Assembly: GCF_037392515.1 (NCBI RefSeq) | Contig: NC_090282.1 | Location: forward strand, 35,428,054 to 35,492,053 | DNA: 64,000 nucleotides | Direction: 5' to 3' | DNA from: Haliotis asinina | Lineage: Eukaryota > Mollusca > Gastropoda > Lepetellida > Haliotidae | In this document: one piece after another, positions 10,963 through 22,107 of the stretch | Numbering within the stretch: the stretch's first letter is position 1 | Layout of the letters: every line of letters starts with the position of its first letter | Made by a program: the position numbers and the translations under genes | Notes under the pieces: model-generated | The model's input: the letters and a program-made list of their open reading frames with translations, nothing else | Database searches by the model: none | What the model was told of the DNA's origin: nothing

Positions 10963-12720
10963 AATCATACGTTACATGTGTTGATTGTAAAGGTCGCGAA
11001 TACGAACAGAAATAACACAGGGGTCTGAAGTAGTTATCAGGTAAATAATGTGTCCATACAAAGCAGGCGAGTGTCAGTTCGCCGTTTGTAATCACATGGG
11101 GTTTGGATGTTTACATGTTGTACCTGTTGGATATTTATTTAGATATGTTAATGAATTACGTAATGCTATGTATTTGATATAAACGTAAATAGGTTTGGTG
11201 TTATACCGAACGTCTCTTCCTGGCGCATGATTATTAATATGTGTTATTTTAAATTTGGTAACTTTAACGGAAATATTTAAAAACATCGCATCATTCATGG
11301 GATATATATTTAATAACGATGAATTCCGGCTTATAGGGCATTTTGAAAACTTGCATGTTTTGTCCCTTCAGCTGCTGCAGGGGGTGTACAGTGCCCATGT
11401 GCGAGGTAAGTGTCTGAGTTCTTGGAACAACGAGAGTAACATGAACTTGGCATTTACGATGGCATGTTTATTCATAAAATATATCAATTTTCACACGCGT
11501 GATGCACAAGAGGGGCTTTTTGTAAACGACAACAATGTATTGATACATTTTCATATTTAGTAGATTACATATATGAAATCGCACCATGAATGAATGCATT
11601 AAGTATTTAACAACCAACGCACGACTTCCATGCAGTAATTGATCCAGTATCCCATTTCCCCGCACAATCCTCCCCTCCCTACCTCCTTTGTGCTCAACAC
11701 CGAAATACAACGCTCGCCCCCTTTCACACACAAGCCCTCGTGTCTTCGCGAGCATTAAAGATGTTTTTGAAAAAGATATGATAAAAAGTGAAAGGACCCC
11801 CGATTCGAAATGCTTCACATTTCGAATAGGAGTCCTTGTAAAAAATATTGTTTTTTAATCATTAATCTTTGCAAAGACACGAACATTTGTGCTTACACCT
11901 TCGATAATCACACGGTGGATCGATAGTTACATGTAGGCTATATTGCAGCCCGTCCACTTCTAAAGATCCGAGGTTGCACGTGAATACACATTTGTCAGTA
12001 GCATCAATTGGACCCCAAGTTAGTTGAAACTTCACAGTGGTTGTGTTAATATTGAACATACACTGACAAAATAGAGATCATAATAAAACAACACTTGATC
12101 CGTAAGTAGTAAAAAAACAGATGTCGGTCAGCTTTTTAGATGGTAAAATGATACGTTATCATTGATTAGATTATATTTTAAAGTAAGTAAACATTGAAAA
12201 CATGAAAGACAAAAAACCCAGACTATAACAATACACATATTTCACGTTGACGCAAGTCGAGCTCACGATTTTGAGCGTATATAATTCATATGCACACAAC
12301 TGATGCGTCGTTCTTGCTGTCGAGCCAGTGTATACTTGATTTAGTCCGATATTCAGGATGTTCTTCATTGCAAATAACGATATTCTGCCATTTAACAAAC
12401 AAACAAACCAATGCGATATATGCATGGTCCATATTAACCCACTGTGCTATATTTCAATCACCCTGTCTGGCATGCTGTCATCGTGTCCATTACACTGAAA
12501 CAGGTGTTGATATCAGCACGCGAGCACCACGTGGTGCAGTGTTTTATCAAGTCAGTATAAACAAACTGCTCTACACACAATATGTCATTGACGTTCTCAT
12601 TAGTCACGCTTCTTTGTTGATCGCTGTGACGTCATCCTTCAACGAATTGCAAAGTGGTGATTATTTCAAACTGGCACAAGGTCTTCATGGTGGTTGGGCT
12701 CACGTAAACAATATAGAACA
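10963..12720. other. Intergenic DNA, no gene recognised
   Basis: Apart from the speculative microexon, nothing is supported. ORFs at 11255-11560 (+) and 11468-11818 (-) overlap and lack domain-like features. Confidence 0.4.
11372..11405 (+). other. Possible 34-nt microexon (speculative)
   Basis: The pyrimidine-rich stretch TGCATGTTTTGTCCCTTCAG ends at 11371, and CGAG|GTAAGTG gives a near-consensus donor at 11406. Between them are 34 bases, open in the frame reading LLQGVYSAHVRG. Good splice signals of this kind occur by chance in 64 kb, and no partner exon is identified. Confidence 0.15.
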
Positions 12721-12725
12721 TACAC

Positions 12726-12840
12726 TACAGGGCCCTTATTCTCGAAACGTTCGTAGCCCTAAGAATCTTAACTTTGATCGTAGTCTATGGGCTTAAGAAG
12801 TTCGTAGGATTACGAACATTTCGAGAACACCTAGCCTGTT
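12726..12840. mobile_element. Palindromic MITE-like element
   Basis: The inverted arms CTCGAAACGTTCGTA (12741-12755) and TACGAACATTTCGAG (12811-12825) differ at one base. A second pair, CTTAACTTTGA/TTAAGAAG, lies inside. The element begins near GGGCCCTTATT. No transposase is present. This matches a non-autonomous DNA transposon or foldback element; target-site duplication is unclear. Confidence 0.6.
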
Positions 12841-13011
12841 TCGCAGTTTCATTTACAGACACATTATCACAATCTAACAACAGACAACGAACCATGTGTT
12901 TGTGCGGTCAGTAAATGTCTTACATGTGCTCCATCACGTCTTCAGTGTTTCTCATCTCCTTTCAAAAAGGACGGAATTTCAGGACACATGTCACGAATTG
13001 TTTTTTTTCTG

Positions 13012-14430
13012 TCAGTTTTTTCTCAACGATAAACAAGGGACGAGAAGTTTCTTGCACTCGTTTCTGAATTTCACGTTGCAAAAACTGTATACTATGCAGT
13101 TTGCTGCACTGTTCATGAAGTATGAGCGTAGGAATATATTATACACAATGATCCCTCCTCCATGTAAAGATTCCAAGAAGTCGGATTTGAAGCCTCGAGT
13201 TATCATCAGGATCAGATGAGGTAGAAAGCTGATGATGAACACAGCAGTGATGATGAACAACATAAGCGTTGTCTTCGACGTTCTCGGTCCAGACCTTTCT
13301 TCGGGTTTAGTGGCACTATTTTTTCTTTTTCCGTCAAATTTAACAAAATTGGTCAGTCGTACACCATTTGATGGCTGCTCTGTTCCACGGGTGGGGACGA
13401 CTGTTTTGGGATTCACAGGGTCGTCATTCAGATTCGTACGACTTGTCTCCGACGGGACGTCAACGCCGACCTTCAACTTCGAAGCGTTGACGGAAGGTGG
13501 CGTCGCTTTTCGTGGCGAGATCCAGGCAATCCTGGTGCCTTTGCCTTGGTCTGAGCTCTTCCCATTGCCGAGGAGGTACCGCTTCCCATTCCGTTCCTTA
13601 CCATCTCCAGAAGACAACTCGGTTTCGGACGTCGAGTTCTGAGGAGACTGGTTTTTGTTGTCCGTTGCGGGACGGAATTTGAACTTCCGGTGTTTAAAGA
13701 CAGTTCTGCCAATGAGAATGTACACGATGACCAGGACACATAGAGAACCAAAGAAGATGAGGAACAAGACTCCAGTGTAGACCAAGGGAAAGAGAGTATC
13801 GCGCCACATGTCGTCAAAGGAACAGTCGAAACCAGTTATCCCTTCTCTGTCCGTTAGGACTGTGGTTTTACCGTTGACTATGACTGTAGGGATGGTGAGG
13901 ACTAGTGATACAGACACGGCGATCCCAACCATGATGCGAGCCACTCTAATGGTGATCTGTTTGTGTAATGGACGACATATCTTCCTGTATCTGTCTATCG
14001 CAACGGCTATGAGTGTGAATCCGGAGGACACGACGGAGAATGTATTGTTGAATCGTAGAATTCTACACAGGTTTGGGTAATCGAACGTATGAGTGTATCG
14101 CATGTCCAGAATCTCTCCTGGAAGTGAAATGAGGCAGGTCATGAGGTCAAACACAGCCAGGCACACCACAAACACACGGGTCGGACTTGGCTTGAATGTT
14201 TTTAGGTACACGATCAACACCAGGATGTTCCCGAAAATACCCAGAAACATCAGAATAGCCAGATACACCACGGCAGGTATCATGTAAGGAAACGTCGTGT
14301 CGTCAAGGTGGGATAGATATCGTCTCTTCTCCTCATCGCTGATGTTTAATGACGATGACACTTCCGCTGTTGTGTTGTCTACGCCGAAAGGCGTCGTTTC
14401 CGCAAAGATCATGGACGAACTAGAGGCCAT
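13012..14430 (-). CDS. Orphan class A (rhodopsin-like) GPCR, 472 aa
   Basis: A seven-transmembrane receptor predicted at the plasma membrane, signalling through heterotrimeric G proteins. Segments: TM1 ~51-76 (GN at 67-68), TM2 ~85-108 (LAVFD, D95), TM3 ~121-144 with C122 and DRY 146-148, TM4 ~163-186, ECL2 C203 (expected disulfide to C122), TM5 ~211-240 (P215), a long Ser/Thr- and Lys/Arg-rich ICL3 ~241-384, TM6 ~386-411 (F-I-I-S-F-L-P instead of FxxCWxP), TM7 ~424-449. NPxxY is replaced by N444-C-I-V-Y448. I see no Trp at 4.50. The extracellular N-terminus has sequons at N19 and N29. The start is supported by an AAG-ATG-G context and an upstream in-frame stop (minus-strand TGA at 14473-14475). 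A splice acceptor precedes it at 14446-14447, so the coding region is intronless but a 5'UTR intron is likely. The closest relative in the window is 54614-55678. Ligand unknown; a peptide or chemosensory receptor are both possible. Confidence 0.9.
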   Translation of the reverse strand: MASSSSMIFAETTPFGVDNTTAEVSSSLNISDEEKRRYLSHLDDTTFPYMIPAVVYLAILMFLGIFGNILVLIVYLKTFKPSPTRVFVVCLAVFDLMTCLISLPGEILDMRYTHTFDYPNLCRILRFNNTFSVVSSGFTLIAVAIDRYRKICRPLHKQITIRVARIMVGIAVSVSLVLTIPTVIVNGKTTVLTDREGITGFDCSFDDMWRDTLFPLVYTGVLFLIFFGSLCVLVIVYILIGRTVFKHRKFKFRPATDNKNQSPQNSTSETELSSGDGKERNGKRYLLGNGKSSDQGKGTRIAWISPRKATPPSVNASKLKVGVDVPSETSRTNLNDDPVNPKTVVPTRGTEQPSNGVRLTNFVKFDGKRKNSATKPEERSGPRTSKTTLMLFIITAVFIISFLPHLILMITRGFKSDFLESLHGGGIIVYNIFLRSYFMNSAANCIVYSFCNVKFRNECKKLLVPCLSLRKN

Positions 14431-14445
14431 CTTGAATTTGTTGAT

Positions 14446-14465
14446 CTGGAATAGAGAATATACAT
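14446..14465 (-). promoter_or_regulatory. Putative 3' splice acceptor, 5'UTR of receptor 1
   Basis: On the minus strand the sequence reads TATATTCTCTATTCCAG followed by ATCAACAAATTCAAG and then the ATG. The pyrimidine tract and AG fit a 3' splice site 15 bases before the start codon. The upstream noncoding exon and its donor are not located. Confidence 0.5.
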
Positions 14466-15054
14466 TTGTATATCATCAAAAGCACATCTCGTTTACGTTT
14501 GTCCCACACTGTTTCATTATTAAATTTAAGAGTAGAAGCAATATGCAGTTACGATCATCGGAAGTGACAGTCTACACTCTAAGGTGTGCAAAGCAATGGT
14601 ATCAAACTGTTGCAGCTCATTTTTGCTGCCAAGGTGAGTGAATGGTACCTGTCGGCAATATTCCATTAATATACCTTCGACCTTAAGAATCGAATGTAAC
14701 GCAGGCATCAAAGAGTTTGAAAGAATGACCAACTACAGCTTTCTGTGAATCTGATGACGGGTATACAACTGGTTACTCGTCCAGTAAAACCTTCGATATG
14801 GCTGGGTGTCTACTACACGATTTCTACTAACTATAACGGCAGACGGCAGACAATTCTACGTGCACTTTCAGCACTACCAGTTCTACCCAGGGCGGGGTTG
14901 TTACCACATTATTAGAGCAACATCACCAGAGTAAAGCCAATATATCCTGCCTCAGATGTTTGTGATGTGGGTACACACATCGGATTGACCAACAGGAAGT
15001 AACATTATACAAACGCTTAGTTTCTGCATACGGATATTTTTTGACAGCAATCCT
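14466..15054. other. Upstream region of receptor 1, nothing recognised
   Basis: Probably a 5'UTR intron and/or promoter-proximal DNA. I see no clear TATA box, CpG cluster or repeat. Confidence 0.35.
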
Positions 15055-15185
15055 ATTGAAATTTCCCCATTGAGATGTGAGATTCCTGAAGAAACATAGA
15101 CTGGCTTCATTTAGGGCTTCAGCCTTGCAGGGAGGGGAGGGCAGTAGCGGAAATAATGTAGCTCAGGGACTGTGAAATAGACTAG
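15055..15185 (+). repeat. Family C dispersed repeat
   Basis: It carries GGCTTCATTTAGGGCTTCAG, a purine-rich block and CTCAGGGACTGTGAAATAG, in the same order as the copies at 1950 and 18500. Confidence 0.5.
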
Positions 15186-17720
15186 AAGCAATATCAACAC
15201 TTACAGTAACACATCACAGATTACTGTTGACCTGACACAGCGACACATTCTACGGCACAAATTCTGTGGTGTATATTTTATTTAACGACACCTTCATCCC
15301 GTTCTCATTAACAGAAATGTACTACATAATCAGCTCAGGTAAATTTACTTGAATGTTCCGTCGGCCTCGAATGTAACCTTTTATAACGATCACATTACTG
15401 CGGGGGCAAATGTCCATCACGTCAATGGGGACAATGGACGTGGATTAGCCTCCCGTAGCAGAAACAGGATGGTATTGACTGGAGAATCACACATCTCACA
15501 TTTGATCCCTTTGAGTGTTCAGAGCTTTCTCGCTGTATACAGCATTACGGTAATTGGTACGTTGATCGACTGGCCACGATTACTTCTGATTACGGATGGC
15601 CAGTATACTCTACTGTTCGTAGGTGTTATCTTAGCACTCATGGTCATTAGGGGTACATTAGGGTCATGATGTATTTCGTGTCTAAGACTCACAGACACCT
15701 GTGGCCATGGGTTCCAGATCCATGTTCACCGGATCATGTTTCAGGTTTTGTCAGAATCCATGTTCCATGTCTTCACACTTTGTCAAGATGATGAGGGTTA
15801 GACCCCTTATTAATACGTGTTTGGTAGCTCGGTGGAACCCACGAGAATTGTATGGTTGTAATAATAATGAATAATAATAATTCCAGATCTAGAATTAGGA
15901 CACCCGATCACATGATCGCGTTCTTCCTTGGGGACGCAACATAGTCTGTCTAACAGTCCCTGAACCACAATATTTTCCTACTGCCAAGCACCCCCCACCC
16001 CGCCCAATTTAAGTCTTAAATGGAGCAAGTCGAGATTTCCTCAGGTTCTCACTAGGTCGCCTTTAATTTGTTACTGCCAAAAGATATACACACTGGGAGA
16101 ATAAGAGCTAGTTTAGGACGTAACCATGTACCACTTGCATGTCAGGCGGAGCTAACCGCTCATTCTGTAGGAGGTAGACCTCGGTACCCTTTGTATTGCG
16201 TAGATTGCATGGAAACACTTTTTTTTAAAACAACAAACACTTACAGTGAGCACGTTCACATGTCATGTGAGGCCTATGTCTTGAAACCTCACGCAAAATA
16301 CACAATGTCATAAACATAAAAACGATATAACGATGTCACTATATGTAAAGACAGGTAACATATATATGAGGATACTTTTCACGCCTCTTCTTTCATTAAT
16401 CTATTCAAGGAATTTGTTATTACACAGATCACCGTCTCGGGACACTGATCGGTAAACACCTGATGGCTGGGGAACACAAAGATACTACGTAAGAGAAAGC
16501 ATATGTCCTTGAAATGACCCGGCTTCAGCGAATGCTATCTTGGCTTCAACCTTATGGGTACTTTCATGGCCGTGTACGTGTTTTTCGAAAATACCTTCCG
16601 CATTGGTTTAATGACGCTTCACACGTTTTAAGTATCACCGAAACATATTTTTTAGATGTTAGCCTCCTTGGGAAGCAGCATCCGAGCAACTACTTTCAGT
16701 GCTTTCATTGAATCGTTGCAGTGACTTAGTACTGAATAAGACTATACGAAGATGTGAGGTTTCATCAACACTGCCACAAAAACGTAAGCCGAAAGACAGA
16801 TGGAGAAACCAATCATTAATTTTGTGTTATGTTCATATGTTCGTGCGTTAATGTCTTAAATAATTAATTTATTTTGAAGATGAGCTCCAAAACACTAAAC
16901 CTCTTTAAATGACACCCCGATTGCGTTAGCATGTAGAGGCCACGGCCTTATTTGTATCAAGTATTAGCGAACGAATAGGACCTATTTATCAGAATAGTAC
17001 CATATTTGGTGGGTATGGGACGTTAGAAGTCGTCTAAAAGAGATCTCAGTATTAAGTATTTTACACCACGATGTCTGTACCAGTGTTTACGGGAAGTGTT
17101 AGATGGTTTGGACATCTCATTAATCAATGAAGATTCGCCAGTAGCTGGAGGTGTAGACGTCAGCCATCTGGTGCCAATACACTATAGGTCAATATTCCAT
17201 GAATAAGAATTGATATTGGAAGCCGTTTACGCTAAGTGGAATGTTTATTTGCCAATTTTCTTGTGTTACTTTAATATTTGATATTCATTACACAAGTTGG
17301 CTTCTTGAGTGATTGAGAGTGGGAAATGGAATATTGTGCAAATCCACATTCACCAACATCATTCTGGGCTGGGTTGATAATAAGATAACATTATGCATAC
17401 GAAACGAAAACATAATCTATACTATTGTATCCTTACATGACTTTTATCAAATGAAATGTAACCAATATCACTGCTCTCTATTTAAAAGTAATTGTTTTCT
17501 AATTTAAAAATAATGAATAAGGTTGGACAGATTTAATAATGTCTCACGAAAGTACTGGCAATACAAAGTTGTGTTCACAATAAGGTACTCACCAGCTAAA
17601 ACATCAGATATCTATTAACATGTGAGTTAAGCTGAGTTACCTCCACAAATGAATGCTGTAAACAAATCTCTCATCAGGGAAGTTATTCAGCTGTCACGTT
17701 GATGTTCTTCCGCCAAAGGA
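15186..17720. other. Intergenic DNA, no gene recognised
   Basis: ORFs at 15349-15669 (+, 106 codons) and 16068-16313 (+) have no domain-like features. The remainder is AT-rich and unremarkable. Confidence 0.4.
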
Positions 17721-17739
17721 AGTAGTACGTCGTAGATGC

Positions 17740-17965
17740 TAAGTGCTGCCGCTCCGCACGGCGACTGGTGTTTATGAATAATCTGCTTCGCAGAACTACA
17801 CGCGGAACACGTTCAATGCTGTCGCCCCCACCAATCAGTGCCTCTCGTCAACCACATGTTGCGCATCTCGGTGACGTCGACGTCACATCCGGGCTGTCAC
17901 TCACGGTTCTCACGATGCGCCAGTCCCAGCGATTGGCTGAATCAGCACATTTGTGTCGCATGTGC
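17740..17965. promoter_or_regulatory. CpG-rich promoter- or enhancer-like segment
   Basis: CpG density is far above the surrounding AT-rich DNA (roughly 25 CpGs in 225 bp by eye). It holds CCAATCAG (17831-17838), an inverted CCAAT site ATTGGCTGA (17932-17940), and a perfect 16-bp palindrome GTGACGTCGACGTCAC (17871-17886) that contains two overlapping CRE-like half arrangements. NF-Y and CREB/ATF sites in this layout are typical of CpG-island promoters. Neither transcription direction nor the gene it would serve can be seen; an enhancer or a CpG-rich repeat are alternatives. Confidence 0.4.
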
Positions 17966-18499
17966 GAACGGAGGCAGGCTTATCGCCTGGGTTTACCAGA
18001 ATGATTTCCACTTGGTTGTTGTAAAAGATTTATCTTTTCACAAGCGAAACACATGAAGCAAAGTGGTGAACAAGGGACAAGATCTGAGACGCTGTATCGA
18101 TTGTCCTGACGACTGCTGTATCAACATCTGCCATTAAAGGGTGTTTCTGAGAGGATGCGATTAACTGCTCAAACACGGCGTTTACGACTACTTGTAGCCA
18201 ACAGGTGATAAGGCCCACGTGTTTCTACCATGCTTCGGCGACATTTAACTGTGGTCTTCTCATGCTCTCCTAACCATGAAGCAGATGAGAAGAACTGATT
18301 AAAAAAAAGACGTTATGAATTTGTTTGGTCTCAATCTGATTTACACATTACATTCAAGCAGAAATCTTACAGTAAATTAATTAGTTTAAGAAAAAATTAA
18401 TATATGGTCTCTGATTCAGGGAATATCGTCACTTATAAAATATATTCATATTTTAATGGAGAGGTGATTTTCGAGGAAACAGTCTCTGAATATTCAATC

Positions 18500-18665
18500 T
18501 AGATAGTAACAAATAATCCCACTTAAACTGTAAAGAAGGCTCAGTGAAATTGAAGATTCAGAGCATGAGGAAATCTAGACTTGCTTCATTTGGAGCTTCA
18601 GCATTTCCGAAATGGCAGCTGGGAAAATTATGCGGTCCAGGGACTGAGAGACAGTGTACCACACC
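18500..18665 (+). repeat. Family C dispersed repeat, most complete copy
   Basis: Blocks in order: GTAACAAATAATCCCACTT, AAACTGTAAAG, AAATCTAGACTTGCTTCATT, GGAGCTTCAGC and CCAGGGACTGAGAGACAG. This copy gives the best guide to the family consensus. No open frame or terminal inverted repeat is seen. Confidence 0.55.
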
Positions 18666-18807
18666 AGCTGTACGACAATGACCTGTATATAATCAGTTTG
18701 GACCAGACCAGTCATTGGTGCTGTTGGTCACAAAGACATGCAGTGACTGAGACTGACCATCTGGACAGTAATTCCTGGTTCCTGTTCCCTCTACTCCCAA
18801 ACCTGTG

Positions 18808-19036
18808 CAGATCCGAGTTAGAATTGATCTTCAGCAAAACATGCTTGTCGTAAGAGGCGACAAACGGGATCGGGTGGTAAGACCCGTTGACTTGGTTGCC
18901 ATTGTATCCAAATCGTGTAGACCGATGCTCATGCTGTTGATCAGTGGATTGTCCTGACCAGATTCAATCATTTACAGATTGCTGTCATATAGCTGGAGTA
19001 TCGGTGAATGCGGAGGTTAAACAACCTCCAAATCAA
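18808..19036 (+). mobile_element. Family B SINE-like element
   Basis: Head with CTTCAGCAAAACATGCTTGT, AAGAGGCGACAAACGGGATC, GATGCTCATGCTGTTGATCA, GTCATATAGCTGGAGTATCG and GTGAATGCGGAGGTTAAACA. The ACTC tail is lost. Confidence 0.85.
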
Positions 19037-19635
19037 ACCCAACCTCCACTCGCTATATGGTCCCCTGATCTGACCTGGGAACTTGCACAGATGCTCTACG
19101 CACAGTAATGAAAAGGGGACGCGAAACATTGCTTCGTAATTTTTTGTTCAGTGAAATTGTTTTCAATTTTCAGAAAATGAGCTATGTTCATTTTTTGCAA
19201 AACAAAGAAAGGCCTAAAGAATGGTTTCACGCTAATCGCTAAAACACATGCATGTTTCGTTGTGATCATTTTAAGATCAGTTTCCTTAATGTAACTGTGA
19301 CTCGGTACACCTTTGAATGACCCCATTAAAGTTTGGCAGTAATAAAGTAATTACTTCTAATTGTGTTGAATGAATTTGAAATGTATTATACTCACTGATT
19401 AGCATTCTGATGTTGATAAAGAGCAAGAGTAAATCAGTTGTGTGTGCTATCTGCAGGGTTGCGTCCCTTGGGCACGTCAGAACTCTGAAATCGAATACCG
19501 ACTGACCCTGATTATGCATGCAGATTAGTTAAAACCGTAACTGTGCTCAACAGTTTGCCAAAAGTGGCAAACGTCTGAGATCTGAATCACTTTGGAATGT
19601 CTATTCACGGCAAGGAAACACATTGAGGTGTATCT

Positions 19636-19979
19636 GGAATACTTGTCGTAAGATGCGACTAGTTAACGTGATCAGGTGGTCGAGCTCGTTGACTTGGTTG
19701 ACACGTCATCATATCCTAACTGCATAGATCGCAGTCCATGATTTTGATCACTGAATTGTGTCATCTGGACGCGATTATTTACAGACCGCCTCCATATAGC
19801 TGGGGTGTGTGAGGGAGTTTGTATTTTATACCGCTTTTAGTTTCTATCACGCTTCACACATTTAACCCGGGTTTTTTGGCGTGACGAGTGAACGCTTAGA
19901 CCACTAGGCCATCCCACTGCCCACCATATAGCTGGAATATTTATGAGTGCGGCGTAAATCTAAACTCACTCACTCTCCC
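19636..19979 (+). mobile_element. Family B element interrupted by family A insertion
   Basis: The body runs from CTTGTCGTAAGATGCGAC to CCTCCATATAGCTGG (19803). It is interrupted by a minus-strand family A SINE and resumes with CCATATAGCTGGAATATTTA to a GTGCGGCGTAAATCTAAACT and ACTCACTC tail. The repeated CCATATAGCTGG (19792-19803 and 19924-19935) is the target-site duplication of the inserted element. Confidence 0.85.
19804..19923 (-). mobile_element. Family A SINE nested in family B
   Basis: The minus strand reads GGGATGGCCTAGTGGTCTAA, GCGTTCACTCGTCACGCC, then a shortened box-B/middle region and AAAAGCGGTATAAAATACAA. It is flanked by a perfect 12-bp direct repeat of host sequence, so it inserted after the family B copy was in place. 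Confidence 0.88.
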
Positions 19980-19999
19980 TGGAGTACTGGTTAAAGAGG

Positions 20000-21249
20000 C
20001 GTTATAACCATTTTCACTCACTATGACGTCGATAGGCATTTATATCAATGCAATTTCCATACATATGCATCCCAGACAGGAATGTTACATCACTGCACAT
20101 CGTCAACTATGCTTTGAATTATAATGAGGTTTTCATGCAAACTTGTCGCCTAACCCATCGTACCTAGAACACCAAAGAGCCCATATATTACCATATTTAT
20201 TCAATAAACCTTTCGGGTCGGCAGTTCATCAGTCGACATCCATGTGTACAGGCCACACATTCACATTTACTTACAGACATATGTCATGCAGGATAGTGTA
20301 TGTGCTCTTTAGCCCTTTGAACGACTAAACTAAATTGAAATTTGGTAGCAGTGACCTTTCGTGCCTGCGCGATGGCATCCAGACACTTGTAAATCACAAT
20401 GATTTGACTGTCGTTTTACTTCTTATCATTCTGTGAGTATTAGCTGTGTAGACTGAACGAAAGGTCCCGCTCTTATCAAAAAGTGACCTCGTTAAAAAAA
20501 AATGCTGTGATGCTACTCCCTGCAGCGACGTCTTGTGATGGGGAGCCGCTGATGGATATCTACAAGGTTCTGTTCGAGTGCTAGCTTAGGCACGTTTTTA
20601 ATAGGATGGTGACAGGTTGCTTATCGTTCTGTAAATCTGTCTGAAGCTACGGAGCGATAATTGACTGTCGAAAGACATTCGTTGAAGATATTTTCAACAG
20701 CTTTTCTGATTTACTGGGAGAAGGTTTTCATTTTCAGAGCCGTGTCTTCAGACATAGGAGATTTTGTGTTTTGTTTTCTGTTTTTTCTTTCTTAAAACCA
20801 CACAATGGACACACATTATCGGAATCCATGGTGACTTAAGCGGAATAGGTCCAGTTACATTCTCTTGTAATATAATGGAACAACCAGTAGCACCAGCACA
20901 TTGGTTGAGATGTACACTGTTACACATTCGTGTGCGATTAATCAGAATCTCACTGAATCCTTATCTGTAATGATGCTCTTTATCACTGTGTCAAGCACAA
21001 GCTATAGCTATATATGATTTAAATGTGCCTCAAATGCCTTCAGATCTGAACGTAACAGGTGTAACCATAGACATGCCACATGCGTGCTGTAATAAAAAAA
21101 ATATTATATCTTTATGTCCATTTACAACTTTTAGAAACATCAGTTTTAACAGGTCACCATGACCTTCCTCATAATATCCATGTTAATGATTGCTACTACT
21201 GATCAGCTGTTAGACGATGAATACCATAAAAATATACCACATGCTGATC
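20000..21249. other. Intergenic DNA, nothing recognised
   Basis: No gene or named repeat is supported in this stretch. ORFs are short and low in protein-like signal. Confidence 0.4.
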
Positions 21250-21264
21250 GCCGGTTCCAAATGA

Positions 21265-21486
21265 GTGAGTGACTTTAGTCTTACCCCGCACTCAGCAACA
21301 TTCCAGCAATGTGGCAGCCGTCTGTAAATAGTCGAGCTGGGTCTAGACAATCCCGTGATCGACAGAATGAGCATCGATCTTCGCAGCTGGGAACCGATGA
21401 CATGTGTTAACCAAGCTATCGATCCTCACCTCCTGTTACGACAAGCATGGGTTACTGAAGAACAGTTCTAAACAGGATCTTCACGG
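21265..21486 (-). mobile_element. Family B element with perfect 15-bp TSD
   Basis: A complete insertion flanked by GCCGGTTCCAAATGA at 21250-21264 and 21487-21501. On the minus strand it begins CCGTGAAGATCC and ends in AAGACTAAAGTCACTCACTC-type sequence. This defines both ends of family B: a CCCGTGAAG 5' end and an ACTC-rich 3' end, with length near 220-270 bp. Confidence 0.93.
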
Positions 21487-21787
21487 GCCGGTTCCAAATG
21501 AAATTCTCAAGACTTCTGAAATTTATCAATCTAGAGACGTGTTAAGAAAGGTAAACCATAAAAGCTGTCATAAAGCACATTGTCTTTTCATGAACTGTCA
21601 CGGTTGAGAGATTACGTCATTAGGAATGACGTCATCTTGAATTGCACACTGGAGTCGAGTGAACACTTTCTCAAATATGTGTAGTTTGAACTCACTAAGG
21701 CATGAATTAATATAACGATAAAAGAAAACGGTTGAAGATTACCCCAGTTTTTTTCTCAATAGTCTGATGTTTTCATCACGCTTCGAT

Positions 21788-21847
21788 TGACAATATCACT
21801 GACAATATCATGAACATCATTGACACTGACAATATCATGAACATTTG
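21788..21847 (+). repeat. Short imperfect tandem repeat
   Basis: Three to four copies of a CTGACAATATCATGAACAT-like unit. Confidence 0.6.
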
Positions 21848-22107
21848 ATGAGTATGTTCATGTTACGTTGTTTCAAGTGGGTACACCAATCTAGTGAACT
21901 GTGAAAACATTATACAAAATCAACGACAGTTCGGAAGTGTACTGTCGCTAAGAACCGAAAAGTCACAGAAACCGTCCAGTCGTCAAAGATAGGACGTTGT
22001 ATATTTCGCACAACAAAGTCTGGTTTACGACTAGCATCCAGCAGAAATGAATGGGTGTAGTCTCAAGGCGTTCCTTACGCTATGACATCAATGTATTGCG
22101 GTGTCAT

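Noticed and set aside
13232..14287. Plus-strand ORFs opposite receptor 1
   Set aside because: They are antisense shadows of the GPCR frame, with no domain features.
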